From the NCBI GenBank assembly GCA_037043015.1, contig CM073327.1, forward strand, positions 7,608,727-7,672,726: a stretch of 64,000 nt of DNA, given 5' to 3'. Positions 20,953 to 33,091 of the stretch are shown here, in pieces. The number at the start of each line of letters is the position of its first letter. Within the stretch, counting starts at the first letter, position 1. Origin of the DNA: Bryum argenteum (Eukaryota > Streptophyta > Bryopsida > Bryales > Bryaceae). The position numbers were made by a program, and so were the translations under genes. Below the pieces are notes generated by a model. That model ran no database searches and had not been told where the DNA came from. It saw only the letters and a list, made by a program, of their open reading frames with translations.

Positions 20953-22041
20953 GAGGCTTCATTAGCGAGGCAGGACAGATTGAAGCTTAAGATATGCGAG
21001 AAGAAAATTGTGCTCAGGACCCACTTGCTCCACTTGCTCCCACAGCACGCGTATCGATCCAGAAAGTTGGTACTGCTCCAAAGCTCTCCAATTTACTGAG
21101 ATCTAACACCGTATTCGCCGATAATAAATCTGAACTAGAACACACTCGTAAAGAAACACTTGTTGTGCACATTATTTTCATCACTATTGCAGATCTATAC
21201 TGTATGACTTTGTGCTTCCCCACCGCGCAGATTCGCTTGTTCTGTTCCATCTGGAGTATATTTCTTCCACTAATGGACTGGTTCAGAGAAAGAAAATAAA
21301 AGAAAATAAAAAATATAAAAATAATTAATGTACGGAGCTCCTACGGAAGCGAGTGCGATATAGATGATTCCTTTCGGCTTCGATTTGGAAGTCCTACTTG
21401 TGCTATCCCTGGTACTACCTCTACGTGGCTGTAGAGGTGGAGGCTTGGCGGAGGTTCGTCGATCACTTCAGAGCTCACACATGCTTCGCTCTCTCCGTCT
21501 GTGCAATGTGATCGAGCGAGGGGGGTGGTATTCATGCGGCGCACGAAGTCATTGCGGACGTGACTTGTGCGACATAGAGTTTCTGAGGTGGCGATGCTGC
21601 AGGTTCAGACAGGCACAGAAGGTGAAGCAACATGTGGGAAATCAAAAGCAGTTGTCGGGAACTGAGCTAAGTTTGCGGCAGCATCAAGTGAGTTGGAAGA
21701 AAAAGATAACCATTGTACAGTATTGTACTTACTGTTGACCTGATGACTCCTGCTCTGTCAGTGGGTGTGGAAAGAATCTGTTGTTCAATTGATAATTTAT
21801 TACATTGACTGGTTCAAAAATAAGAAAAATTGTAACTTATTGTTTACCGTAACCACCACAGCAGGTTCGTTCATGAATAAATCTCAAAAAAGAAAACGTA
21901 AAAAAACAGAAATTACAAGGAAAAAGAAACGAATAACATTAAAATTGTACCAAAATAAAAACAAAAGTACAGGAAATCAGTAAATATGTACCGTAGTTAG
22001 GTTAACTAAGTATGGCCGCCAAAAATTGATGAAGAATGAAA
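20953..22041. other. Intergenic stretch without recognised gene
   Basis: Short ORFs here show no known domain and no stop-free conservation that could be judged. A small A-rich tract lies near 21290-21330. Nothing else was seen. Confidence 0.4.
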
Positions 22042-22045
22042 TTAA

Positions 22046-22972
22046 CCCCTAAAAATCCAGGGGTTTCCTCGACCTCCAGAACCAAAAACTGCCATTTTTC
22101 ACCTTCGTTGGGAGATGGGGAAATGGAGAAACTTTTTTTTCTGGTTTTAGACTTTGAACCGTAAGATCTTGTACCTAACTTGTATACAAAGGACTGGTCA
22201 AAATTTCAACCGTTGGATGTTTTTCATTTGTGAGATCATAACAATCAAAGTTTGACCAACACTTTTTTTTTGCCACTGCGTGAGAGGCATTGTCTAAATG
22301 GTGCCAAGGGCAACTTGATGATTGTTATTCCAAATATTTTTCCCTCATTTTTTTTCATGTAGGTATTCAAGTTGGTTATGCTCATGCAAAATTTTAGAGA
22401 CCAATTCCACTTTTTGACCTTAATGTAAAATATTTTATGAAAGAAGGTCTAAAAACAACCATATAGTAAAACAAGCACCACGTATGATATATTTAGTTTG
22501 AGAAAAATCTCGACGGTGAGAAGGTGCATTTATGATAATGTGAATTTTGAAAAAAAAAATCTTGGAAAAAATCCAAAATCTCGAATTTTGGAAATTTTTG
22601 AAAGAAAAAATTGTAAAATTACTAGAAATTGTGAAGATTGTTTTTGAAAGTTTTGGAGGCTGCCCTTGTAAAATTGGTAAACTTTTTGACTTCGGACACA
22701 TTGGAATTTGAATAGTAATTTGGTAATGAACATATTTCTAAAAAAAATAAATTAAAAAAAATTATTTTAAACTGCCCGATTTGGACTTGAAACCTAAAAT
22801 TTCTAGATGAAGGTTATAAAATTAAAATTTGACTTTGAAAATTTTACCACATACACATTACTGCATGTGGAGCACCCAATAAAAATCTTAGGCAAAAATA
22901 TCAGTTTAAATGCTTAAAATGAGCTGCCCGAAATCTCAGAAAACCGAATCGGCTTTCCTGGATTTTTAGGGG
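22046..22972. mobile_element. TTAA-flanked piggyBac-like MITE, family 1
   Basis: The 927-bp element lies between TTAA (22042-22045) and TTAA (22973-22976). Its ends match as inverted repeats: cccctaaaaatccagggg at the left, and cccctaaaaatccaggaaag read inward from the right. The core is AT-rich and non-coding. The end sequence (CCCYTAA) and the TTAA target are those of the 6364-12689 element, which could have supplied the transposase. Confidence 0.85.
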
Positions 22973-22976
22973 TTAA

Positions 22977-24180
22977 GATGAAAATTTAAGTACATCTATC
23001 TCGTGCATACGAATCATTTTTTATCAAATAATTAAGAAAACGAATCTCAAAAAAATCATTTTTTGGGAGGCGAACCTTATTTTTTCAAAAAAATTAAATA
23101 TTCGTGCGGCAGGTGGCGAACCTGCTATGGTGTTACGGTATTTATTTGATCAAATACAACAGGTGCGTTACGTGTGTACACAGAATGAGGGGTATGTGCA
23201 TCACTCGTTGTAGTTTTGTACTTCTTGGGTTACTACCATTGTACAATATTAGTGGACCGATTATAAAGGTATCTTAAGCATGGATATCGGAATTCGCAAA
23301 CATTTTCGTGTCTGCCAAAGTTATATACCTGAAATTATTTGTGTTTGGATTATGTTTTGTAGGACTACAAATAGAATATCTCAAAAATGTTAGAGCGTCC
23401 GCATCGGCGGTCCTCAAGCTTGTAAATAACGAAATATTGAGGGGCCGTAGGTTGAGCAGTGCTGCACCGGCGCTCCAAATCGCTTATTCAAGCTTGCGGG
23501 CTCTGGAGAATAATTATGAGCGGGGCTCTTGCACTTGCTAAGTTGTGCAAGGGCCCTTCAGCTTTTTTATCGGGTGATTAATGCGTGATGAACGCGTATT
23601 AGTGGGCATGTTAGAGCTTCTCGGTGGCAGAATCTTCATTGTTCGTGAATCGCGATGGCACGCAAGGAGGGATAGAGGCGCCGCGTCGGAGACAGGCCGT
23701 GTGAGCAGAGTTTTGATGTTGTATTTAGTATGTCTTGCTCCTCTTTATGGACCCAAATAAGACAAGGGAGATGCAGGCTCGAAAGCCGTTATGTAGACAT
23801 GCTAGAATAGAGTGCTAGGGTTTGTAGAGCACCGTTGTAGAATTCTAGAGTTAAAGGCTGCGCAAGTAAACGCTTTAAGCGGCCGCATCAAGCCTCCGCT
23901 TTGGAGCCCGAGTTGAGGACTTAGGGTAGGAATGCTTTTAGGGTCCCTTTACACTATGATCCAAGAGCCATGACCAAGAAAATCAAAATCATTTTCATGG
24001 TCATGGCTCTTGGTCACGACTCAAGAGCTCTGACCATAATAAATAAAAAATGGTTTTCTGAGTGGCTTGGTCACTCTTGTAGTGTGAAGTGGAGTTGGAC
24101 CGGGATAAGTTTATGCTTAAGTCAACAATATAAGTCCTCATTGTTCCCTCTTTTACCCTTTCATTTTTCCTCCTTTCTCC
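22977..24180. other. Intergenic stretch
   Basis: No gene is recognised. At about 23938-24095 there is an imperfect inverted repeat (agggtccctttacacta and tagtgtgaagtgg) around an internal hairpin-like pair (gagccatgacca/tggtcatggctc). This may be a small degenerate DNA transposon. Confidence 0.4.
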
Positions 24181-24184
24181 TTAA

Positions 24185-24728
24185 CCCCTAAAGGCCCGAG
24201 GGGTTTGAAGAAAAACTTAGATGTGTTATAAAATGTGGATTCAGTAACCCTTATGAAGTAGCGCTCCGGAGATTTTATAAAGACCTTAAACCCTAAATTA
24301 GATCTATACGGTTAAATTTCCTAAAATAAGTAAGATTTGTTTCAAAATTAATTAAAGAGAGTAAAACTTTGAAAATCAATATAAAATGTAATTTCTATTA
24401 TTAGTAATTGGAAATTTCTATAATTGGCTAAAATCACATATTATATGATAAAATGGAGAGAGGCTAGAAGTAACCTATGAGGAACCTTATTAGTTTCCCA
24501 AAATAGTAAGTTTTCTTACACTAAGAAAACTTTGCCCTGTTTGTGTTTGAAGGCTTATTCCGAACAATCTATAAATCCAAACAGGGTTTTGTAAATTGGA
24601 TGTGGTTCCCAACTTACCAAACTTGTGGAATGTTAAAAAAAAATTCCAAAAAAAAATCTTTTTCTATCCAGGTACAGCTCCTCAAAATTCGGGATCGACC
24701 ATAAAATGGTTGATTGGGCTCTTAGGGG
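24185..24728. mobile_element. TTAA-flanked piggyBac-like MITE, family 2
   Basis: The 544-bp element lies between TTAA (24181-24184) and TTAA (24729-24732). Inverted ends are cccctaaaggcccga and, from the right, cccctaagagcccaa. No coding capacity was seen. Confidence 0.8.
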
Positions 24729-24732
24729 TTAA

Positions 24733-27106
24733 ATAATTGAATACCAGCCAATCAATGATTTTTGAACCGCTCATTAGCCCTATCAAGGCATAATGCACAC
24801 TTTAGCTTCCACATCCACTTTTTGATATACTCGGTTGGTACATTTTAGACTAAGTGGTTCTTCATACACTTATGGCTTCCACTTCCAAATTTCAAAACTT
24901 ATTCAAGAAAAAGCCAAAATTAATTATTCCATTGGTTTTAATTCCAATTTCTTTTGCCCATGTACCAAAATTGATTCACTTGTATGCCTCCCAATGAGCT
25001 TTGTGATATGAAAATTGAATGGTTATCGAGCACACTACCCTTATTGCATTCTACATTTGGAGTATTCTCTATATTTGTCTCCTTACGAGTCCAACTTTTC
25101 TCTAAAATTATTGAATGAAAATTCTAAAATCTTACTTGGATTGAGATGAATTCTATGAACAATAGAACTATTTATTTTATATTAGTAGTAGTACGCCCCC
25201 AGCGGTGTTGCTACGCTAATATAAATAATGATTATTTCCAATATTCATGGGACCATAAATACTTGGAAATTCTATATCTCGGATCCGCTAGGATTGCAAT
25301 CTAATTGTTTTTAACAAATTCAGAAAAATCCCGCTTCCAATGACCCCTCATGTCGTCGCCCGATCCGACCGGTGGTGCATGATATCATGATGTTACATAT
25401 GTAATAAACTACATGCCTTAAATAATAGAAGTTAGGGACTCCTCTTCTAGATGGGTAAAGGCCATGTTCATCATGTACAGGAGCATGTACATATGCCTCC
25501 TCCTTTCTCTGTAATATCACACCTATGTAATGCTGACATCTGATAAACAACCTTGGATGACTATAATTCTAGAATATAGTACGTGCTCGTTAGATTCAGT
25601 ACACTTCTGCCATTTGAATAATTATTTTTTCATCCATAAATGACTTTGGCAACCACTTATACTTTCTTGAGGGTTTTAGATTGTTTCCTAGTTTTTTAGT
25701 TTTCAGATCGTTTCCTACTTCCATTGTGCATCCCGACGGACACCATCTGCTGTTGATGCCGCTATTCTACGTGTTGTAGTTCTAAGAAGAGTTTGGAGTA
25801 GATTTTGAGGTATCTTTTTGATCATCGAGGCTCAAATCTTGTGTCTATCGTGTTCATGCTAATTATATCTGTGCTTCACCCATAGGTGAGTATGGTTGGT
25901 GAGATTTTGAGTTTTAAAATTTCTAAAGATGCCAAATGCTAAAAAACAACATTGTGGGTGTAAGGCAGAAACTTTGAAGAGCCATAAATTCTTTATTGAG
26001 AGTCCGTTTTGAATGTTTCATGATTACTCTCGTTGGGTCCCAAATTAAGTCTAATTAGTGTTCTAAAGTGCAGATCTATACCATGAAAATATTTCAAACC
26101 ATTTAGAGATTAAGTTTCAGGTGTTATTGCTTGTAGCAAGACAATAAAATAGTTTGCATTAATTGAATTTGGTATTGTTCAAGTGCTTCGAGGGAGGAAG
26201 TTTAGGATTTGGAATTTAGTATAAGCACTTGGGAGGCCCAACCTCGCCACCAAGGGCGGAACAGTGACAGAGGGACGTGAGCCTCACTGCTTGCCGAAAC
26301 CCTCTGCCCGCTCCGTTGGCCACCCAACTCCTGAAACAGAGGATGATTTGACAATGTTGTTTAAAACAGCAACGCCAATGCTGAAGCCAATAAATCTTGT
26401 GTCTATTGAGATTGATACTTGCGAAAATATGTGCTCCCCCACGTTGTAGGAGCATATCAGATCTTATTTGTTGCACGGGAAGAGCGGTAGTGTGTGTGGG
26501 AGCGCCAGACTACGGACTAGCAGGAGTTGGAGTTGGGTGGCCGACGGAGCTTGTAGAGAGCCTTGGGCCCAGGCAGTGAGGCACGGGTTACTCACTGTCC
26601 TCCACCCCCCCCCCCCTCCTCTTAGCGGCAAGGCAAATAAGGTGTTGGGATCCCAATAGCTATTGTAGGGCTGGTGTTTGTTAACTTCAATAAGAATCAC
26701 ACTCACTTTTATGTTTTAGAGAAAGTTCAAACAAGAATTTCACTATATCTTAAGATTTTAGAGATGTCTTTTTAAGTTTTAGTGGTGTAACTAGAAGTTA
26801 TATAATGTTCATGTTGCAATAGTACCAATAAATTGTTGGTATATATTTTAGACTGAACGGCTTTTGGTGCTCCTATGGCTTCTACCTCTGAAGTTCATAA
26901 CTAATTCAAGATATATTCAAACTTAATGATGTCAACTGGTTTAAATTTCAACAAATTTTGCACAGGTTCCAAAATTGATTTTCCTTGATTGCCCCCAATG
27001 AGATGTATAGCCAATCTGAAAATTAACCGTTATTGAGCACTACCTTATATCTTGAGACCTAAACACACAAAGATAAGTTGAGCCGTCGAACGAACACTCA
27101 TCTTAA
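24733..27106. other. Gene-poor stretch with a diverged repeat
   Basis: No gene is recognised. About 25190-25460 is a diverged copy of the dispersed family found as an array at 38380-39560. A run of 13 C lies near 26606-26618. Several ORFs over 60 codons occur but lack domains and overlap each other on both strands. Confidence 0.4.
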
Positions 27107-27449
27107 CCCTTAAACACCCATGGGGTCTGAAATAGGCAACCTCAAATTGAATCAAATCATCTTTTGGACTTCGGCGTCATGAACTTGGGCATCATGAATG
27201 AACCAATCAATGATGAGCTTGCAACCGCTTACAAGGTTATGTACAACCCCAAACTACCTCCCACAATCCTTTCGAAGTACAAAATCATTCATACAAATTG
27301 TGATTTGAATTGTAAAATTTTACTTTTTGAATGCATCACAGGAAGGTGACTCGTTTGACATCATAATAAGGTGACCCGTATGACATCAAAATATAAGTGA
27401 AAAGTTGAGTACATTGAGAGCCCCTCCGACTTACTTGGGCATTTAAGGG
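27107..27449. mobile_element. piggyBac-like MITE, family 3, copy 1
   Basis: The left end follows TTAA (27103-27106) and reads cccttaaacacccatgggg. The right end reads inward cccttaaatgcccaagt. The right flank is taac instead of TTAA, consistent with one small change. The interior matches 43901-44262 along most of its length (for example aatcaatgatgagcttgcaa). Confidence 0.8.
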
Positions 27450-27451
27450 TA

Positions 27452-27560
27452 ACACGGTCTAACTAACACTCATATTAACAAGGTCAAACGAACACTCATA
27501 TTCACAAGGTCGAATGAACACACATACTAACAAGGCCGAACGAACACTAACATTCAGGCC
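27452..27560. repeat. Imperfect ~30-bp tandem repeat around gaacgaacactcat
   Basis: Four units with the pattern aaggtc-aa-cgaacac-cata follow each other. A further unit lies just left of the MITE (27085-27102), so the MITE appears to have inserted into this repeat. Confidence 0.65.
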
Positions 27561-27949
27561 GCCTTAAGAAAAAAAAGCTTTAGAGTTGTCCTTGTTCGTC
27601 TAACTCGGTGCAACCCTAATCTGGTCCTTGGTTCACAGTCGAGGTGCCTACGAGGGTATCGACTCCTGACTGGCTTCTGACACTGGGGCTGTGGATCGAC
27701 CTGCACTGCACTGCTTAACGTAAGCGTCTGAGCGAAAAGCCCTTGTTTTCGTACTCCATCGTTTTCAAACTTTGACTGACACCTGAATTGTGGAGCTTCT
27801 TACTGTTCTGTGTTGTTATTTTGCACCTCGGAGCAGCTGACGATTCGTTGCAGGGGAGCTAGAGCTAAAGTTGCCCTCTCATAAGAGTTTTCGCGGTGCC
27901 GTAATTTGTAGTGAAGAGTGTCATACTCTGGCAGTCTCATCATATTTTG

Positions 27950-28808
27950 ATGCGTGCTTCGGTCCTTTCTTACTCTGGTGTCGACATCGTTGGCACCGGC
28001 GCCGACCAGGCTCTGAGAGCTTTGCCTAACTCTGAACTCCCAATTGAATGGCGATTGGCAGTGTGGGTCTTCTAGCTCCTTCACTCCTCAAGTGGCCGAC
28101 ATGACGCTAAGGGATAGCTCTACCGACAGTGAGAAATTCTGGGCTCAATCCGAGAGTGTGTGCAACGTTCTTCCATTGAATTCATTAGCCCCTTCTTTGA
28201 CAGATGATTACACATCTGCTAGGAATAGTGAGACCCCAGTGGTGGCACCAATATCGACTCAAACGTATCATTACTCAAAAGGTGATACTGAGTTTATCGG
28301 AACTCCGACCAACACTTCTATCAGTGGGAGTCATGCTGACCCCTCAGCTCCATCTTACACCGCAAAACCTTCTTCAGATGATTCGATACTGAATCCTACC
28401 TCTTCTACGAGCGCGGACACTCCATCGGCTAGCTCACTTGACCTGCCTTCACCGGAGCTCATGGTGGGTGCACTAATTCTATCGGAGTGTTGATTCTGAC
28501 CCTTACATTCTTGATATCTGCATCGATATTACCTTGGTAAAATTGAAAAGATTCTAACCTGTTCTGATGAGTCATGATTCTTGAACATTAGGTTAACATG
28601 TGGGGATGTGTCCTGGCGACGGTCACAGAGCACGATTGATGAGTGGAGTCGGCTCCCGGACGTGCTAGCCCAGCAAGTGTTCTCATTATGCAGCATACTC
28701 GACGTGCAGAGACTACGTGCGGTATGCAAGAGATGGAGCTCTCTTATCTGCGCGCCACAATGTCGACAGAAAGATGCTCGTTACATCATCGGACGGTGTT
28801 TTGATGGC
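27950..28808 (+). pseudogene. Broken F-box/YSSSP paralog, 5' part
   Basis: The ATG at 27950 and first codons align with the start of the F-box gene at 15883. A 2-base deletion relative to that gene near 28040 shifts the frame, and most of the YSSSP repeats are missing. The exon-intron junction is conserved (donor GT at 28464, exon 2 from 28629) and the F-box begins EWSRLPDVLAQQVFSL. The copy is cut at 28808 by a retrotransposon and resumes at 36213. The upstream flank at 27600-27949 matches that of the other copies. Confidence 0.8.
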
Positions 28809-29119
28809 TATTGAAGCTCAATAGAGGGTGAGAGAGAATACAAACATCAAAGCTTACACACAAGGTAGAGCAATGAATGCTTGAATGAGATACATACTCA
28901 TTCGAAGCCCTTGCTTATGTATCCATAGGTAGGCACATTGTGCTACAAACAATATGGGATAACCGAGAGGCTAAGTCCTCTCTTCTCTCTCTAAGGCTTT
29001 TAGGACCAGCCCTCTTCACACACCCTAGAGGACTAAGGCCTAGCCTCTATTACATACTCTAACATACTCTAATAACTATTAGTTGCTCTTATAAACTACG
29101 AGCAACCTAATCTCTAACA
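28809..29119 (-). repeat. Copia LTR 1 (outer, 3' side of the element)
   Basis: 311 bp. Within the compared part it is identical to LTR3 at the one position where LTR2 differs (cattgtg against catggtg). The adjacent 29120-29129 is the polypurine tract on the minus strand. Confidence 0.9.
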
Positions 29120-29548
29120 CTCCCACTTTGCGAGTAGTTTTCTCCTCGCAAACTCATCTCCTTGTGCCTCACCTTGGTAAACGCCTTGGTCAACATATCA
29201 CCCACTATGTCCTCCATTTGGTAATACGTCAAGCTCTCCTCTCCATCCTCTAACAATCTTGCGCGCATTTGGCAACAAAGCCAATTCCCATGTGCCATTG
29301 GACATACTAGATGTCTACTTGTCTTGTTTCGTCAACTCCCACTTGCTTGCATGCACACAAGTGACCTCCTCTCCCCTTATTGGATACCATGGGCCTTGTG
29401 CACGCTGCCCCTCTTCAATCTTCCTCATGTGATTCAACCTCCACATCCTCCTCTTGTGTCTCTTTCGGCTCTTGCTCTCATTTAGGCTCTTCTCCAACTT
29501 GAGCCTCTTGTACAACGCACGCTGAAATTGGAGTTGCATCCACCCCAA
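29107..29548 (-). pseudogene. Copia copy 1: remnant of pol end (inter-domain linker and RNase H tail)
   Basis: Short minus-strand ORFs encode the Copia RNase H tail pattern (MEDIVGDMLTKAF, then KVRHKEM) and a basic stretch from the region between integrase and reverse transcriptase. No integrase core or reverse transcriptase lies between these and the gag-protease part. The same gap exists in copy 2. Confidence 0.75.
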
Positions 29549-31012
29549 TCACCATAGTGGCTCCAAACTCCCACTTGGATGCATCTCCACAATCGCATCT
29601 CGACAAGTGGCCTCCTCCGCAATCACCACATCACGAGTCGCTGAATTTGATGTACTATTCTTGATTTGCATGCCATTTACCATCCTTTCAAGGACCTTCA
29701 AATTCTTCACATTCAAATGCCCAAGGCGCCTATGGCGTAGCTCCAAAGGCGCTGATTGTGGCATTTGGTGTGCCACATTGGCCATATCATGCATAGAGAA
29801 GGGCATTTGATACAAACTCCCTTCTCTTGGCAATCTAGCAATCACCTTCCTATTTGCAGCCCTCACAATGCATGCATCATCATCAAACTCCACCTTTAAG
29901 CCATTAAGAGCAAGCTTTGCTATGGATAACAAATTTCTCTTTAACTTTGGGATGTGGAGAACCTCCTTTATGTTGATTTTGTGCTTTACTCCCATCACCT
30001 TCACCTCCTCAACAATGGTGCCAACTCCGACTGCATGCACAATACTACCATCTCCCAAGTGCACATTTCGTGGTGGTGATAGTACCTCATATGTTTGAAA
30101 TCTTTGCCCTATGAGGTGACATGTGCTTGGTGGCTCCCGAATCCATGATCCACTTGGCCATGGTGTTGTCATCTCCATCTCCATTTGCAAAGGCATGCTC
30201 TTCCCTCATCTTGTCTTTGTTTGCAACAACGGCGCTTAATAACGCACGAAATCCTCCTCATTGTCTTGGTTTCTTCAACATTGGCACTCTCCTTCTCTTT
30301 CATCTTGTCTTGGAAGCAAAACCTTGCAATGTGGCCCGGCTTGCCACAATTGTAACACAACCTTGGCCCATTTGACATCCTCCCTTTGTTTTGGGCCGCC
30401 ACCAACGCCGCCTCACCATTTTGAGCATCCTTCTCCTTTCTCTTGGACACTTCATGCATCAACCTTGACACCACAAACTCCATTTTAAGATCAGCAAGGG
30501 TCAAGGTCTCTAAAGCCGTTATCAAGTGCTCAAATGATGGTGGCAAACTATCAAGCAAGGACATAACAATATCCTCTTCTTTCATAGGCACATCCAAGCA
30601 TGCAAGTGATCCGCAAGTGCCTTAATGTTGTTGATGTGTTCCAACAAGTCACCCCTTCCTCCATCTTGATTGTGAAGAACTTGCGCCTCAAGAAGAGGAT
30701 GTTGGCCAAACTTCTTGTTTCATGGATGTTGCAAAGCACCTTCCATGCTTCACTGGTCCTTTGCAACTCTTGATGTGAGCAAGTTGCGCATCCACCAAGT
30801 TGAGCCCAATCATGGACATGGCCTTCCTCACCCTTCTTTGGTACTCCTTCTTGTCCTTGTCACTTGCATCGAGATAGTGGGGCCTCCTCCGTGCCTTCAA
30901 CAATCTCCCACAAGTCCATGGAATCGAGTGCCAAGTTCATCTTGAACTTCCACAAGTTGAAGTTGGTGCCATTGAACTTCTCAAGCACCCTAATACCCTC
31001 CAAGGAAGCCAT
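29549..31012 (-). pseudogene. Copia copy 1: gag-protease ORF broken by several small indels
   Basis: This is the counterpart of 33092-34555. One- to three-base differences occur near 30080, 30248, 30275, 30605, 30655, 30745 and 30870 and split the ORF into five pieces. The ATG at 31012 (MASLEGIRVLEKF) is kept. Confidence 0.85.
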
Positions 31013-31059
31013 GGCAAAGCACAAACGCTGCCCTAACCACACCAACCACTCAAATCTAG

Positions 31060-32338
31060 CTTCAAAGACTCAAATCAGCCCTCTTGGAGTGTGCAAACAC
31101 ACTTGTGCACAAAACAATGCACAATAAGCCCCTCCAATATTCAAACGAGCAAGATCCACTTGCTCCCACTCAAATCAGATCACACTCAAGCTATTTGACC
31201 TCCAAATACTAGATCTAAATCTCTCCAACACTCTAAAGGTGTAAATGCACCTCAAAGCACTCAAATCAGCCCCTACAAGTGTGCAAAACACACTTGAGCA
31301 CAAAACAATGCTCAATAAGCCTCCCCAACACTCAAACAAGCAAGTTTCACTTGCTCCCACTCACATCAGATCTCATTCAAGCTATTTGACCACCAAATGC
31401 TAGATCTAGATGTCTAATACACACACAAGGTGTATTTGCACCTCTAAGCACTCAAATCAGCCCTCTATGCCTCCAAATGAGCACTTGTGCACTCTCTACA
31501 CTAGATCAGCCCTCAATCTATTTCAAAGAAGCTTCTAGATCAACAAATCACTCAAATCTATGCTTGGAAGCCTCAAGCCACCGCTTTTGCACCTCAAAGT
31601 GCTCAAATCAGTCCTCAATGCACACAAATGAGCACTTGTGCACTCCTTCACTAGATCAGCCCCAATATATGTCAAGAAAGCTTGTAGACCTTCAAATCAC
31701 TCAAAACTAAGCTTAGGAGTCTCAAATCACCACTTTAGCACCACAATGGATCAAATCAGCCCTTTGTGTGCACACATGCACCCCAAATGCTAGATTCAGC
31801 CCTCAATACTTCAAGTGCACTTCAAGTTGATCACAATTAGCACTCCAAAAGCTCAAAACCACTCCAAACAAAGGATTTGGTAGCCAACAATGCAAATCAG
31901 CACCTCCTTGTGTTAGTATCACTCTACCAAAGACAAGGGAAGCATACAATACTCCAATGCCTTCAAGAGTCCTCCAAACACCTCAAAAGTGCTTCAATTG
32001 CCTCCAAATGCTCCAAATCACCTCCAAACACCTCTAAATGGTTGCAAACACCTCCAAATGGCTCCAAATGCACCTCCAAAGCTCCAAATGGTTGCAAGCA
32101 CCTCCAAGTGGTTGCACACCTCCAAGTGCACCTCAAAACTCCAAATGGTTGCAAAACAACGTTAAATGCCTCCAAATTACCTCCAAACACATCCAAATGG
32201 TTGCAAACACCTCCAAATGGCTCCAAGTGCACCTCCAAAGCTCCAAGGAGTGCAAATCAGCCCTCCAAGTGTGTGCAACACCTCCTTGACCTCTCCAAGC
32301 CTCCAAATGTATTCTAACTCAACCTCACTACAAGAGTA
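31060..32338 (-). other. Copia copy 1: long untranslated leader rich in short repeats
   Basis: About 1.3 kb between the primer site and the gag ATG has no long ORF. It is filled with short motifs such as caaatggttgcaa, acctccaaatgg and actcaaatcagccct, especially at 31975-32300. It is matched almost base for base by 34600-35880 in copy 2. Confidence 0.7.
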
Positions 32339-32352
32339 GTGGGCCCATAACC
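32339..32352 (-). other. Half-tRNA primer binding site, copy 1
   Basis: On the minus strand this reads GGTTATGGGCCCAC. That is complementary to the anticodon stem-loop of plant initiator tRNA-Met (the GTGGGCCCATAACC stretch), not to the tRNA 3' end. Drosophila copia and yeast Ty5 prime in this way. Confidence 0.8.
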
Positions 32353-32663
32353 TATTGAAGCTCAATAGAGGGTGAGAGAGAATACAAACATCAAAGCTTA
32401 CACACAAGGTAGAGCAATGAATGCTTGAATGAGATACATACTCATTCGAAGCCCTTGCTTATGTATCCATAGGTAGGCACATGGTGCTACAAACAATATG
32501 GGATAACCGAGAGGCTAAGTCCTCTCTTCTCTCTCTAAGGCTTTTAGGACCAGCCCTCTTCACACACCCTAGAGGACTAAGGCCTAGCCTCTATTACATA
32601 CTCTAACATACTCTAATAACTATTAGTTGCTCTTATAAACTACGAGCAACCTAATCTCTAACA
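32353..32663 (-). repeat. Copia LTR 2 (shared middle LTR)
   Basis: 311 bp. It serves as 5' LTR for the left internal region and 3' LTR for the right one. It has a single noted substitution relative to LTR1 and LTR3. Confidence 0.9.
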
Positions 32664-33091
32664 CTCCCACTTTGCGAGTAGTTTTCTCCTCGCAAACTCA
32701 TCTCCTTGTGCCTCACCTTGGTAAACGCCTTGGTCAACATATCACCCACTATGTCCTCCATTTGGTAATACGTCAAGCTCTCCTCTCCATCCTCTAACAA
32801 TCTTGCGCGCATTTGGCAATAAAGCCAATTCCCATGTGCCATTGGACATACTAGATGTCTACTTGTCTTGTTTCGTCAACTCCCACTTGCTTGCATGCAC
32901 ACAAGTGACCTCCTCTCCCTTATTGGATACCATGGGCCTTGTGCACGCTGCCCCTCTTCAATCTTCCTCATGTGATTCAACCTCCACATCCTCCTCTTGT
33001 GTCTCTTTCGGCTCTTGCTCTCATTTAGGCTCTTCTCCAACTTGAGCCTCTTGTACAACGCACGCTGAAATTGGAGTTGCATCCACCCCAA
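32651..33091 (-). pseudogene. Copia copy 2: remnant of pol end
   Basis: It contains the same RNase H tail and linker pieces as in copy 1 (29107-29548), with a few substitutions and indels. It confirms that both copies descend from one internally deleted element. Confidence 0.75.

Noticed and set aside
26605..26620. Run of C residues as a possible functional G-quadruplex
   Set aside because: A single homopolymer run without neighbouring G or C tracts is not a convincing quadruplex, and its length may be a sequencing artefact.
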